A DNA stretch of 64,000 nucleotides from Hymenobacter ginkgonis (lineage in GTDB: Bacteria; Bacteroidota; Bacteroidia; Cytophagales; Hymenobacteraceae), in NCBI RefSeq assembly GCF_009755225.1, contig NZ_WQKZ01000002.1:1178001-1242000 (forward strand), written 5' to 3'. Numbering within the stretch: position 1 is the stretch's first letter; every line of letters begins with the position of its first letter. The notes under the pieces were generated by a model. That model saw nothing but the letters and a program-made list of their open reading frames with translations, had not been told where the DNA came from and did not search any database. The translations under genes were made by a program, and so were the position numbers. Shown here piece after piece: positions 54,241 through 63,880 of this stretch.

Positions 54241-54479
54241 AGCCTTGAAAAATAGTTGGTGGCTTATTCCGCCACGATTTCGCTTTCACCTAGTAGCTTG
54301 GTTAATAGCTGCAAACAGACCTAGCTGGCGGCTGGGTCGGCGCAGCGCAGGCCGATAGGACTTGCGTTATATTAGGACTTGGGTTATAGCAACTCCGCGA
54401 TGCGCAAGACATGGCGAGGTAGGCTTTTCTGGCATCGCCCAAACGCTGCCGCGGCTACTTTGCTGCCAGACGCTAAGCA

Positions 54480-54553
54480 CCCTTTCCCCTCCTACCTCCC
54501 GCAAGCGGCTCCGAGTCCTTGGGGCCACTTGCGGGAGGTAGGAGGGGAAAGGG
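54480..54553. repeat. 26-bp inverted repeat after the SusD gene
   Basis: Arms 54480-54505 and 54528-54553 are exact complements (core CCTTTCCCCTCCTACCTCCC), with a 22-nt loop. It ends 6 bp after the SusD stop and may act as a terminator, though no T-run follows directly. Confidence 0.8.
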
Positions 54554-54559
54554 GCTGGG

Positions 54560-55972
54560 CTAGTACCCGGCGTTCTGCACCAAATTGGGGTTGACGTTGA
54601 TTTCGCGGAAGGGGATGGGGAATACCAAGCGGCTGGCATTCCACGGAATGCTGGCGTTGGTAAGAGGGTCAACCGTCGTTTCTTGGTTGCGCTTGAGGTC
54701 GCCGAGGCGGAAGCCTTCGAAAGCTAATTCAAGGCGGCGTTCTTTAAGAATAGCCGCCAGCGTGACGGTAGCCAGGGCTGGCAGGCCCGCGCGGGTGCGC
54801 ACCGCGTTGACGTCGGCGAGGGGGGTAGCTCCCACCGGGGTGCCCCCGGCCCGGAAGTTGGCTTCGGCCCGGGTCAGCAGCATCTCGTCCACGCGAATGA
54901 GTTTAACGTTGCCATACAGCGCGTCGTACTTGCGGGTGTAGGAGGCAACGGAGGCTGTGGCGGGGGTGTAGAGCAGCGCGCGGCTATCACCGGTTTCAAA
55001 CAAGCTGGTGAACTGCGGTAGCACCGTCACATCGGCCCGGCGGTTGCGGGCGTAGAAGGTATTTAGCTGGTTAGTACCGCTTTGGGCCGTAACTTGAATA
55101 GCAAAAATATCTTCAATCGTGTTGGTGTTCGTGGTGATGGAAATAGTTGCGGCCGAAACGTTGGCCGTCGTAAACCCAAAATTTGCGCCGTAAAAAGGAT
55201 TGAGTCCGAGCGAAGTAGTGGCCAGCGCCCGGTTGGCGGCGGCGGCGGCGTTGGCGAAGTCGCCTTGCTGCAGGTACACCCGCGCCAGCAGCGCCGCGCA
55301 AGCATAGCGCGAGGCCGAAAACGAGTTGAGGCCGCCACCGGTAATTAGGCGGGCTTCGGCGGTGGTCAAGTCGGTAATAATTTGGGTATACACGTCAGCC
55401 ACGGTGTTGCGCGCCACAGGCAGCGCGTCGGCCGCCGTGAGGGTTGGCGCCAGTACCAGCGGGACGCCCGGGTTGCTGGCGGGCGTGCCATCGTTCCAGG
55501 CCCGGCCAAACATGCGCACCAAGTCAAAATAAACCAGGCTACGGATGAATTTGGCTTCGCCTTCTACGCTGGCTTGCTGGGCTGGTGTGCTAAGCTTGCT
55601 GAGGTTGGCCAGCACGTTGTTGGTGCGGTTGATAACGTCGTAGGCACTCAGCCAGGTTGCGCTCACCTGCGAGTTGGTGATGAGCAGCGTTTTGCGCTGG
55701 GCCTCTTGGGGCTGCGTAAACGTGCCCACGAAGCTCTCGTCGCCGTTATCGGCCAGCAGGTCCGTCATCAGCTGGAGGTAGCCGCCGTAGAGGTTGACGC
55801 TTTGCAGACCCGTGTAGCAGCCTACCAGCGCCGCCTGCACATCGCTGGCGTTGTTGAAGGCTGTGGACGTATCTATGTACGTAACGGGTTGAACGTTGAG
55901 CTTGTTGTTGCAGCTGGGCAGGGCCGCGGCCAGCAGGGCCATGGCCAACAGGCCGGGTACTATCTTCTTCAT
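54560..55972 (-). CDS. SusD/RagB-family outer-membrane nutrient-binding lipoprotein
   Basis: A 470-residue protein with a lipobox leader (LLAMALLAAALPSCNNK) and the SusD fold: FNNASDVQAALVGCYTGLQSVNLYGGYLQLM, NVLANLSKLSTPAQQASVEGEAKFIRSLVYFDLVRMFG and the C-terminal block ILKERRLELAFEGFRLGDLKRNQE with PIPFREINVNPNLVQNAGY. It would cap the SusC channel and bind glycans at the cell surface. It lies 41 bp after susC on the same strand. Confidence 0.92.
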   Translation of the reverse strand: MKKIVPGLLAMALLAAALPSCNNKLNVQPVTYIDTSTAFNNASDVQAALVGCYTGLQSVNLYGGYLQLMTDLLADNGDESFVGTFTQPQEAQRKTLLITNSQVSATWLSAYDVINRTNNVLANLSKLSTPAQQASVEGEAKFIRSLVYFDLVRMFGRAWNDGTPASNPGVPLVLAPTLTAADALPVARNTVADVYTQIITDLTTAEARLITGGGLNSFSASRYACAALLARVYLQQGDFANAAAAANRALATTSLGLNPFYGANFGFTTANVSAATISITTNTNTIEDIFAIQVTAQSGTNQLNTFYARNRRADVTVLPQFTSLFETGDSRALLYTPATASVASYTRKYDALYGNVKLIRVDEMLLTRAEANFRAGGTPVGATPLADVNAVRTRAGLPALATVTLAAILKERRLELAFEGFRLGDLKRNQETTVDPLTNASIPWNASRLVFPIPFREINVNPNLVQNAGY

Positions 55973-56013
55973 AATAATAGAGGCTAAAGAGGGAGAAAAG
56001 CGCGCGGCACGGC

Positions 56014-59000
56014 CTAGAATCCCAGGTTGAGGCCAATGGTGTAGGTGCGAGCCTGCGGCGCGGTGTAGAAGCTGATACCCTGGCTGATGTTGTTGCTCGA
56101 GCCGTTAGTGCCACCCGTCACGTAGTCGGCGCTCACTTCGGGGTCCCAGCCGGTGTATTTAGTGAAAGTCAGCAGGTTGTAGCCTTGCACAAATATGCGG
56201 GCCGACTGCAGGTAGGCCCGCTTGGCCAGGGTGCTGGGTAGGTTGTAGCCGAGCAGCACCGAACGCAGGCGGCCATAGTCGCCGTTTTGCACAAAGCGCG
56301 ACGACTGGCCGGTGCCGTTGCCGCCGCCATAGATAGCCTTGGGCACGTTGGTAATGTCGCCTGGCTTCTGCCAGCGGTTCAGCTGGTCGCGCGTCTGGTT
56401 GTCGAAGCCGTTGTTGAAGCTTGACGAGAAGAACGGCGCGCCACCGTCGTAAATCTGGTTGCCAAATACGCCTACCAGCGTGGCCGTCAAGTCGAATCCT
56501 TTAAAGCTAAAGGTGTTGGTGATACCGCCCGTCCAAGTAGGGTTGGGGTTGCCGATGGGCACGTTGGCCGCCAGATTGATATTAGTAGTCGTGTTGCGGT
56601 TGATAGTACCGTCGGCGTTGGCCGAGTTCAGGTAATAGAGCGCGTTGCCGTTGGCAGGGTCTACACCGGCGTACTCGGGGCCAACAAACACGCCCAGCGG
56701 CTGCCCCGCCTGCGCCCGGTTGAGAAAGCTACCCAGGATGTCGGGGCCCGCCAGGTCCAGCACTTTGTTGCGGTTGATGGAAGCGTTCACGCTGGTTGTC
56801 CAGTTGAAATCGCCTACCAGGTTGCGTGTAGTCAGCGTGAACTCGATGCCTTGGTTACGTAGGCTGCCCACGTTGGCATTATAGGTCGAGAAGCCTGAAG
56901 TGCCGGGTAGGGGCTGCGCCAGCAAAAGGCCCGTTGTATTCTTGCGATAGATATCCACCTCCCCGCTGATGCGGTTATTAAATAAGCCGTATTCTAGGCC
57001 CGCGTCGTATTGCACCGTCGATTCCCAGGTCAGGAAATCGTTGCCTATTTGATAGGGGCGCTGCCCCGGCGTGCCGACGTAGCCCGCGTTGGCGCCCGTC
57101 CACAGGCTGCGCGAAGCAAAGTTGGGAAAGCCCGCGTTGCCGGTTTTGCCAATGCTCCCCCGCACCTTGAGCAAGCTCAGGGTAGGGTTATTTTTCATGA
57201 AACTCTCTTCCGATATGAGCCACCCGATAGAGCCGGCCGGAAAAATACCGTAGCGCCGCTCGATGCCGAAGCGTGACGAGCCGTCGATGCGGCTGCTGGC
57301 CCCTACCAGGTATTTGCCGGCGAAGGCGTAGGACGCCCGGGCAAAGTACGATACCAGCGTATAACCCGTAGTGTAAGACGTACCCGCCGTGATTTGCGAA
57401 GCGTTGTCGATGGTGCGGTAGGCATCCGAAGCAAACTGGGTGCCCGTCACGCTATTGCCTTTAATAGTCGAGGATTCGTAGCTGGTGCCGACGGTAACAT
57501 CGAGCGCGTGGTCTTCGGCAAACGTCTTCTTATACGAGAAGTAGTTGTTTAAAACCAGCTTTACGTCGTTGGTAGCGGCATTGTAGGCGTAGCCATTAGT
57601 ATTGCCCGTATTGCGCGACGTGACGCGGCTCAGGTACTGCTCCTCGTTTTGGGTCAACACATCGGTGCCCAGTTCCGAGCGAAATAGCAGGCCCTCGGTC
57701 AGCTTGGCCTGGGCATACACGTTGCCCAGCAGCCGGTACACCGTGGTGATGTATGAGCCCCCCTGAATACTCAGTAGGGGGTTGTAATAGAAAGGAAAGC
57801 CCGTGTTGGGCAGGCCCGTAGTGGGGTCTAGCGCGCCGCTCACCTGGCCCGAGCGTGGGTCGATGAGCGGCGTAATGGGGGCTAGGGCCACAATCTGCAT
57901 CGGCGTGCTGAACGCGTTGTCGTTGGGCACCCGGTTGTTGACCGAGCGCGTGGCCGTTAAATTGAGGCCAAAAGACAGCCACTTAGTAGCCTGGTGGTCG
58001 ATGTTGAAGCGCGAGGCAATCCGCTCGTATTGGTTGCTGACGATGATGCCCTTCTGCTTGCTGTACTGGCCCGACAGGTAAAACCGGGTTTTATCGGTGC
58101 CGCCGCTGGTATTGAAGTCGTACTGCTGAAAGCCAGCCTTTTGCAGCACCTGGTCTTGCCAGTCAGTATTGTAGGTAAGCGGGTCGCTTACGCCGCCCGC
58201 GTAGCCGCTGAGGCGGCTGGCAATATTGGCCGGCACGGCAAACGTGGTGCCGCGGTTCACGAGCGACTCCGTGAGCAAGGTCACGTATTCTTGGCTGTTC
58301 AAGAATTCGCGCTTGTGCGTAGGCTCGCTGTAGCCGCCCTGCACGTTGAAGTTGAAGCGCGTAGCCCCGGCCTTACCACGCTTGGTAGTGATGAGCACTA
58401 CCCCATTGGTGGCTCGCGAGCCGTAGATGGCCGAGGCCGACCCGTCTTTCAGCACCGAAATGCTCTCGATGTCATTGGGGTTGATATCGGCAATGGGGTT
58501 GGTTGTGGCCGTAGTGGATGACAGGTTATCGGCCACTACGGGCACCCCATCCACCACGTACAGCGGCTGCGTGCCCCCGCTGATGCTCGATACCCCCCGC
58601 ACCCGCACCCGGATGCCCTGGCCTAGCTTGCCGCTGCTGCTTTCGATAAATACCCCCGCTGCCTTGCCCTGAATGGACTGCTCGAACGATTGCACCGGCT
58701 GGTTGCCTACCTCTTTGCTCGACAGCTGCGCTACCGAGCCCGTGAGGTCGGCCTTGGTTTGGGTGCCGTAGCCAACCACCACGGCTTCGGCCAGGTCGGT
58801 AGCGCTGGCGGCCAGCGTTACATCAATGGTGCGGCGGCTGCCCACGGCCACCGTCTGGCTGGTGTAGCCTACCGAGCTGATAACCAGCGTAGCCTGAGGC
58901 TGCACCGAGAGCGAGAAGGCGCCATCGGCATTGCTAGTTACGCCGTTGGTAGTGCCGCGCTCGACAATGGTAGCGCCCGGCACCGGCACCCCATCGGAGC

Positions 59001-59085
59001 CGATGACGTGGCCAGTTACCGCCTGCGTCTGGGCAAACGCTGGCAAAGCCGCCATCACTAGTAAGGGAGTAAAAAGGTTTCGCAT
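56014..59085 (-). CDS. SusC/RagA-family TonB-dependent outer-membrane transporter
   Basis: A 1023-residue protein with signal peptide (LLVMAALPAFAQ), a CarboxypepD_reg-like domain (VTGHVIGSDGVPVPGATIVERGTTNGVTSNADGAFSL), a plug (IQGKAAGVFIESSSGKLGQGIRVRVRGVSSISGGTQPLYVVDGVPV) and a 22-strand barrel ending in YTIGLNLGF. Imports bound oligosaccharides using TonB. No anti-sigma/ECF pair adjoins it, so control must come from another regulator. With SusD and the CE15-type esterase it forms a small glycan locus, perhaps for glucuronoxylan fragments; this is inference. Confidence 0.95.
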   Translation of the reverse strand: MRNLFTPLLVMAALPAFAQTQAVTGHVIGSDGVPVPGATIVERGTTNGVTSNADGAFSLSVQPQATLVISSVGYTSQTVAVGSRRTIDVTLAASATDLAEAVVVGYGTQTKADLTGSVAQLSSKEVGNQPVQSFEQSIQGKAAGVFIESSSGKLGQGIRVRVRGVSSISGGTQPLYVVDGVPVVADNLSSTTATTNPIADINPNDIESISVLKDGSASAIYGSRATNGVVLITTKRGKAGATRFNFNVQGGYSEPTHKREFLNSQEYVTLLTESLVNRGTTFAVPANIASRLSGYAGGVSDPLTYNTDWQDQVLQKAGFQQYDFNTSGGTDKTRFYLSGQYSKQKGIIVSNQYERIASRFNIDHQATKWLSFGLNLTATRSVNNRVPNDNAFSTPMQIVALAPITPLIDPRSGQVSGALDPTTGLPNTGFPFYYNPLLSIQGGSYITTVYRLLGNVYAQAKLTEGLLFRSELGTDVLTQNEEQYLSRVTSRNTGNTNGYAYNAATNDVKLVLNNYFSYKKTFAEDHALDVTVGTSYESSTIKGNSVTGTQFASDAYRTIDNASQITAGTSYTTGYTLVSYFARASYAFAGKYLVGASSRIDGSSRFGIERRYGIFPAGSIGWLISEESFMKNNPTLSLLKVRGSIGKTGNAGFPNFASRSLWTGANAGYVGTPGQRPYQIGNDFLTWESTVQYDAGLEYGLFNNRISGEVDIYRKNTTGLLLAQPLPGTSGFSTYNANVGSLRNQGIEFTLTTRNLVGDFNWTTSVNASINRNKVLDLAGPDILGSFLNRAQAGQPLGVFVGPEYAGVDPANGNALYYLNSANADGTINRNTTTNINLAANVPIGNPNPTWTGGITNTFSFKGFDLTATLVGVFGNQIYDGGAPFFSSSFNNGFDNQTRDQLNRWQKPGDITNVPKAIYGGGNGTGQSSRFVQNGDYGRLRSVLLGYNLPSTLAKRAYLQSARIFVQGYNLLTFTKYTGWDPEVSADYVTGGTNGSSNNISQGISFYTAPQARTYTIGLNLGF

Positions 59086-59358
59086 AGGGTAGTAGTCAAG
59101 AAGATGGTGAAGTGATAATTAAACCTTAAATAAACTGAGCGGGTAGGTGCAAATAAAGGGAGGGTAAATCAAGATTTTACTAAATCTTGGTAAAATAGCC
59201 TAAAATAAATAGGGGTTAATCCGTAATAAATAGGATTTAAGAATAAGCTTACCCCTGCATTTTAGGGTATTTATAAAAAAATAGTGTAAACAGAGAAAAG
59301 GCTCTTTCAGCCTGTTACATTAGCCCCAAAGCGGTACGGCGGCATAGGCTAGGCCCCG

Positions 59359-59366
59359 TACCTTTG
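59359..59366 (+). promoter_or_regulatory. Promoter -7 box of the RNase D gene
   Basis: TACCTTTG (TAnnTTTG) ends 8 bp before the ATG at 59375, giving a nearly leaderless transcript, a pattern common in Bacteroidota. Confidence 0.55.
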
Positions 59367-59374
59367 CCGCACGC

Positions 59375-60553
59375 ATGAGCACCATTCACTACCTCACCAC
59401 GGCGGCCCAGGTGGCCGATGTGGCCGCCCACCTCGCCACGCTGCCGCGCATCGGCATCGACCTGGAATTTGACGACAACCGCTACCGCTACGGCCGCCAC
59501 CTGGCGCTTATTCAGGTATTTGATGGCGAGCAGGTTTATTTAATTGACCCGCTGCCACTAGAGCCCGAAATGGCCGCCGGGCTAGAGCCATTGTTTGCCG
59601 TGTGCCGCGACCCAGCCGTGGCCAAGGTGTTTCACTCCTGCAAGTCGGATATTTTGCTGCTCGACGAGCTGTTCGACGTGCATTGCCGCAACATCGTCGA
59701 TACCAGTGTGCAGTTCACACTCCTGGCTTTGGAGGATAATAATATCTCGTTGGGTCGGCTCATTCAGAGCGAGTTAGGCTTTGAGGTTGACAAGGGCGAG
59801 CAGAAATCGAACTGGCTGAAGCGCCCCCTCACCGAAGCCCAAAAGGAGTACGCTGCCAACGACGTGCTCTACCTATTTGAGTTGACCGACCGCCTGGCCG
59901 TGCGCCTCCAAGAGCAGGGTAGGGCCCAGTGGGCCGCCGAAGAAAACCACGCGCTGGAGGCCGTGCGCTACGGCCGCGGCGAGCTGCGCCCGCACTTGCG
60001 CCTAGCTGGCAAGTACCGCATTGCGCCCGACGAGCTGCCGTTGTTTCGGGAGCTATTTGCCCTGCGCGACCGCGTGGCGCGCCAGCTCGACCGGCCCAGC
60101 TACATGGTGCTCAGCAACGACCGTTTGGTAGAGCTCACGCGCCAGCCCATTGCCTCACACGGCGCTTTGCGCGGAGCCGGTGGCCTGCACCCCGACCTCA
60201 AGCGTGCGCCCTTTGCCGACGAGTTGGTGGCGCTGGCCACTGCCGACTTGGCGCCCGATGGCCCGCTGCCCGCCGACCAGCGTCGCCCACAGCCGTTTCG
60301 GCGGCGTTTCGGGGGCCCCGCTGCCGCCCGCGCCGAAGCCCGCGAAGCGCTGCTCACCGCTCTCAAAAACCACTTAAGCACCGATTTTAGCCCCGTACTG
60401 GCTAATACTGTGCTCAGCAACCGGCTCATTGGCGACGTAGTGGAGCAGGGTAGCTTGGTAGCGCTGCGCCCCTGGCAGCGCCAGTTGCTAGCGGAAACCG
60501 CCTCCCAACATGGCCTCTCGACTGCCGAGCTAGCCGAGCCTTTGGTAGGGTAG
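59375..60553 (+). CDS. Ribonuclease D-like 3'-5' exonuclease with HRDC domain
   Basis: A 392-residue cytoplasmic DEDDy exonuclease: Exo I GIDLEFDDNRY (Asp, Glu), Exo II FHSCKSDILLLDELF (Asp), Exo III YAANDVLYLFELTDRL (Tyr, Asp). Residues about 210-290 form an HRDC domain (LFRELFALRDRVARQLDRPSYMVLSNDRLVEL). RNase D trims tRNA and other stable RNA 3' ends. The start is fixed by the near-leaderless promoter. The 3' end is close to a palindromic element. Confidence 0.92.
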   Translation: MSTIHYLTTAAQVADVAAHLATLPRIGIDLEFDDNRYRYGRHLALIQVFDGEQVYLIDPLPLEPEMAAGLEPLFAVCRDPAVAKVFHSCKSDILLLDELFDVHCRNIVDTSVQFTLLALEDNNISLGRLIQSELGFEVDKGEQKSNWLKRPLTEAQKEYAANDVLYLFELTDRLAVRLQEQGRAQWAAEENHALEAVRYGRGELRPHLRLAGKYRIAPDELPLFRELFALRDRVARQLDRPSYMVLSNDRLVELTRQPIASHGALRGAGGLHPDLKRAPFADELVALATADLAPDGPLPADQRRPQPFRRRFGGPAAARAEAREALLTALKNHLSTDFSPVLANTVLSNRLIGDVVEQGSLVALRPWQRQLLAETASQHGLSTAELAEPLVG

Positions 60554-60594
60554 GAGTTGCTGATAAATAGTTAACGGTAAGCTGTTAATGATAG

Positions 60595-60695
60595 GAACGT
60601 CATGCTGAGCTGGTCGAAGCATCTCTACCCCACCGTCAGGGTTTCAACCCTAGTACAGGCAGTAGCGGTGCTTCGACCAGCTCAGCAGGACGTTC
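60595..60695. repeat. REP-like palindromic element, copy 3
   Basis: Arms 60595-60621 and 60669-60695 pair over 27 bp with one mismatch and contain GCTGAGCTGGTCGAAGCA (60604-60621), the core shared with copies at 23590 and 41901. It lies between RNase D and the next gene and overlaps the 5' end of that gene's open frame. Confidence 0.85.
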
Positions 60696-60718
60696 TTTTT
60701 TATACCGCTTTGTGGCTG

Positions 60719-62656
60719 ATGCTGCTCAGTGTGAGCCTGCCCGCCGCCGCGCAAGATGCCGTGCTGCGTGGCCTCGTGCTCGATGCCGGTACGCACCAGC
60801 CCATCCCGAATGCGCAGGTAGGTATTGGGGGCAACAAGCTAGGTACGAGTACTAATAGCGATGGCCGGTTTGCGCTGCGCGTGCCGGCCGCCTACCAAGC
60901 CAGCGAGCTCGAAGTGGCACTGCTGGGCTACCGCCGCTACATGCGGGCCCTACCCCCCTTGCCCGGCCCCGAACTGCGCATCGAGCTGAGTAGTAACCCC
61001 GCCGGGCTGGGTACAGTGGCCATCACGTCGTCGGCTACAAGTATTATTCGGGAGGCCGTGGCGCGCATTGCGCAAAACTACCCGGTGCGGCCAACGCGGC
61101 TCACGGGTTTCCTACGCGAGTCGGACGAAGATGCCACGGCCCACACCTACGAGTACCTGGCCGAAGGCGTGCTGCTGGTGCGCAAGCCCCCCTACCCCCG
61201 CCCGCGCGACCAAGGCGACGTGCAAGTGCTGCAAGCGCGCAAAGTAGACTTGCGCCCGCGCCAGCCCGGGGCGGCCCTACCCCCCATCAACTGGATAGCG
61301 GGGCCGTTTATTCCGCATCGCTTCGACTTTGTGCACAGCCGGGCCGAGTTTATCAGCGCCGCGCATTTCAAGGATTATCAGTACCGTTTTAGTCCCCAAA
61401 CTACGTTTCAGGGGCGGGCGGTATATGTTATCACTTTCGAGCCCCGGCCGGGTACCAACCGGGCTAATTTTGCGGGCCAACTCTACATCGACGAGCAGAG
61501 CTACGCTTTTTTGGGGGCCGAATGGCACCGCACGCCAACGGGCATTCGGCGCGAGCGGGTGCTGTTGTTTAGGGCCACGGAGCGCGCCTATCGGGTTGAC
61601 TACCAGCGTTACGCCGGGCGCTACCACCTCAAAAGCGTGTGGTATAATACGTTAGGCGAGCCACTGGCGGGCCACGTGCGGCGCCACCTAGCCGAGTACC
61701 TGACCACGGCCATCGACACGGCACAGACCCCGCCGCCTACTTACCGCGAGCGCACTCAGTACGCCGACATTTTTCTGGCCAGCCCTACCCCCTACGATTC
61801 GGCCTTCTGGAACCACTATACCATCAGCCTGCCGCCTACCCAGTTGCGGCTCGACCTGCTAGCCCAGGCAGCGCGGCCCGCGGCTGATACGCTGCCGGCC
61901 CCTGCGCCGCCCGCCCCCCGCCGCCCGTGGCTGGGCCAAGTGGCTCGCCGGCTTAGCTATACGTACGCGGCTGGTTTGCTGCCGCTAACGGGGCCGGGCG
62001 CGGTGGCACGGGCCGTGGTAGCACCGGTAGGCTCGGCCTTTCGGGCCGATGGCCAGGCAACTACGAACAAGCCAGCAGTAGCCTGCTACTTCGGCTTTGG
62101 GGCGCAGGTAGCCGTCACGAAGTCGCTGGCGGCGTATGGGTTTCAGCGCAGCCTGCTAGGGGGGCAGCTGCAAGGGGAGGGGTGGGAAGCGGGCCTAACT
62201 TACGCCCGCAACCTGAACCCGCGCGGCCGGCCACTGTGGGGCAGGGTAGGACTGGGCTATGTGCGGCAGGCAGTGGGCCGCTCGCTCGGCACCTTCGACA
62301 ACCCCGACGCAGATTTGCAACTGGCTGGTACGCACTTGGCTGCCAGCAGCTTGACACTGGCCCTGCAAACCCAAACCACCGCCCTGCAGCCCAAGCTGGG
62401 CCTGGCCCTGGAACTGGGCCACCAACTCGACTTGGCTGCTGACCTGGGCTACCTGCTGCCGCTGCGCACCCGCTCGCAGCTCCGCTTGCAGGAAACGGAC
62501 GAAGGGTTTTTTAGCGTAGCCAATACCGCCATTTTACCCCTGCCCGCCGCCGAAGCGCAGGTGTACCTCGCCGGCCAGCCCACTGCAGAGGTACCGTGGC
62601 GGCCCGACCGGTGGCTACTCACGGTGGGTCTTTGCTACCGCTTGCAGCGGCGCTAG
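60719..62656 (+). CDS. Outer-membrane-type protein with carboxypeptidase-regulatory-like domain
   Basis: About 645 residues from ATG 60719 (or TTG 60710). The open frame reaches 60602 but its first 31 codons lie in the palindromic element, so they are probably not genuine. After a short leader (LMLLSVSLPAAAQ, weak without a basic N-region) comes a CarboxypepD_reg-like domain (VLRGLVLDAGTHQPIPNAQVGIGGNKLGTSTNSDGRFALRV), then a DUF5686-like soluble middle (IIREAVARIAQNYPVRPTRLTGFLRE) and a C-terminal region of amphipathic beta strands ending YRLQRR. It is probably an outer-membrane protein. Function is unknown. Confidence 0.75.
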   Translation: MLLSVSLPAAAQDAVLRGLVLDAGTHQPIPNAQVGIGGNKLGTSTNSDGRFALRVPAAYQASELEVALLGYRRYMRALPPLPGPELRIELSSNPAGLGTVAITSSATSIIREAVARIAQNYPVRPTRLTGFLRESDEDATAHTYEYLAEGVLLVRKPPYPRPRDQGDVQVLQARKVDLRPRQPGAALPPINWIAGPFIPHRFDFVHSRAEFISAAHFKDYQYRFSPQTTFQGRAVYVITFEPRPGTNRANFAGQLYIDEQSYAFLGAEWHRTPTGIRRERVLLFRATERAYRVDYQRYAGRYHLKSVWYNTLGEPLAGHVRRHLAEYLTTAIDTAQTPPPTYRERTQYADIFLASPTPYDSAFWNHYTISLPPTQLRLDLLAQAARPAADTLPAPAPPAPRRPWLGQVARRLSYTYAAGLLPLTGPGAVARAVVAPVGSAFRADGQATTNKPAVACYFGFGAQVAVTKSLAAYGFQRSLLGGQLQGEGWEAGLTYARNLNPRGRPLWGRVGLGYVRQAVGRSLGTFDNPDADLQLAGTHLAASSLTLALQTQTTALQPKLGLALELGHQLDLAADLGYLLPLRTRSQLRLQETDEGFFSVANTAILPLPAAEAQVYLAGQPTAEVPWRPDRWLLTVGLCYRLQRR

Positions 62657-62717
62657 GGCCCGGGCCGCCCGGCTGGGGTTACTTTTGAAGCCGGGCCGCG
62701 GCCCGCCGCTTTCCCGC

Positions 62718-63833
62718 ATGACTGACCCTACCCCCTCCCTACCGCCAGTGCTGCCCCCAGCTCCGCCCCCGGCGCCCCGGCCGGCGCGCGGGCGGCTGGC
62801 CCTGCTGGTGGCGGGCGTGGTGCTGAGCCTGGTGCTGGGCGCCGCGGCTGCACTTTACCACGTATTGCTGCGGCCCAACGTGCCAACGGCTGTAGAAGGC
62901 CCCGCCTACCTCTACATTCGGCGGGGGGTAGGGCTGAACGCCGTGCTCGACTCGCTGCGGCGGCCCGGCCAACTCGAACGCTACCAGACGTTTGCCTGGG
63001 TCGCGCGCTGGCGTGGCTACGGCACGCCGGCCCACCCCGTGCAGCCCGGCCGCTACACGCTGCCGGCCGGCGCGGGCAACCTGGCCCTGGTGCAGCTGCT
63101 GGCCAGCGGCCGCCAGGATACACTGGCTTTCACCCTCAAGCCCTTCAACTACCTGCCGCAACTGCCCCGCCAAGCCGGCCGCCAGCTCAATACCGACACC
63201 ACCCAGCTGCATCAGTTGCTGATTGATAACGCGTACCTGGTCAGCCACTTCGGCCTCGATACGGCCACGGTGCGCACGCTGTTCATTCCGGGGCAGCTGC
63301 GGTTAGTGTGGCCCACAACGGCAGCAGCGTTCCTCGACTCGGTGGCGGCCCGGCACCGACGCTTCTGGACTGCTACCCGCTTGCACGAGGCTGATTCGTT
63401 GAAGATGAGCAAGGTGCAAGTGGCGGTGCTAGCCAGCATCGTGCAGCGCGAAACGGCCCAGCCCACCGACAAGCCGCTTATCGCGGGCGTGTACCTCAAC
63501 CGCCTGCGCCGGGGCCAGCCGCTGCAAGCCGACCCCACGTTGCTGTGGCCGCTGCACGGCCTAGGCACCCGCAAGCGCGTGCTCAACGTGGATAAAAAAG
63601 TCGATTCGCCCTACAATACGTACCGGCACAAGGGCCTACCCCCCGGCCCCATCACCACGCCCTACCCCCAAGCCCTAGACGCGGTGCTGCGCCCGGCGCA
63701 CCACAAGTTTATATTTTTTTGCGCACGCCCCGATGGCAGCGGCTTTTCCGATTTTGCCGAAACCTTTGCCGAACATAAACTCAATGCCCGGCGCTTCCAA
63801 CACCACTTGGATAGCCTGAAAATCAAGCGGTAA
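62718..63833 (+). CDS. mltG: Endolytic murein transglycosylase MltG
   Basis: A 371-residue protein from ATG 62718 ([10 protein letters not shown]); the longer frame to 62685 adds an unlikely N-terminus. A Pro-rich cytoplasmic head is followed by a membrane helix ([25 protein letters not shown]), a LysM-like region and the YceG fold with the catalytic Glu in [29 protein letters not shown], then [13 protein letters not shown] and [17 protein letters not shown]. It cuts nascent glycan strands and ends their growth. It starts about 60 bp after the preceding gene. Confidence 0.93.
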   Translation: MTDPTPSLPPVLPPAPPPAPRPARGRLALLVAGVVLSLVLGAAAALYHVLLRPNVPTAVEGPAYLYIRRGVGLNAVLDSLRRPGQLERYQTFAWVARWRGYGTPAHPVQPGRYTLPAGAGNLALVQLLASGRQDTLAFTLKPFNYLPQLPRQAGRQLNTDTTQLHQLLIDNAYLVSHFGLDTATVRTLFIPGQLRLVWPTTAAAFLDSVAARHRRFWTATRLHEADSLKMSKVQVAVLASIVQRETAQPTDKPLIAGVYLNRLRRGQPLQADPTLLWPLHGLGTRKRVLNVDKKVDSPYNTYRHKGLPPGPITTPYPQALDAVLRPAHHKFIFFCARPDGSGFSDFAETFAEHKLNARRFQHHLDSLKIKR

Positions 63834-63880
63834 AAGCGCGGCAGGACGCTCTATTCACTCAACCGAACTACCCCTTACTA

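Larger units (their letters stand above)
53907..54559. other. Intergenic region with hairpins between esterase and SusD genes
   Basis: About 650 bp with no gene. AT-rich near the esterase start (likely promoter), then a perfect hairpin (54199-54240), a short tandem repeat TAGGACTTGnGTTATA (54356-54388) and a 26-bp inverted repeat (54480-54553) immediately after the SusD stop. The tandem repeat could be a remnant of an insertion-sequence end, but no transposase frame is present. Confidence 0.5.

Noticed and set aside
54100..54560. Insertion sequence between esterase and SusD genes
   Set aside because: Inverted repeats and a tandem motif are present, but there is no transposase frame or clear target duplication.
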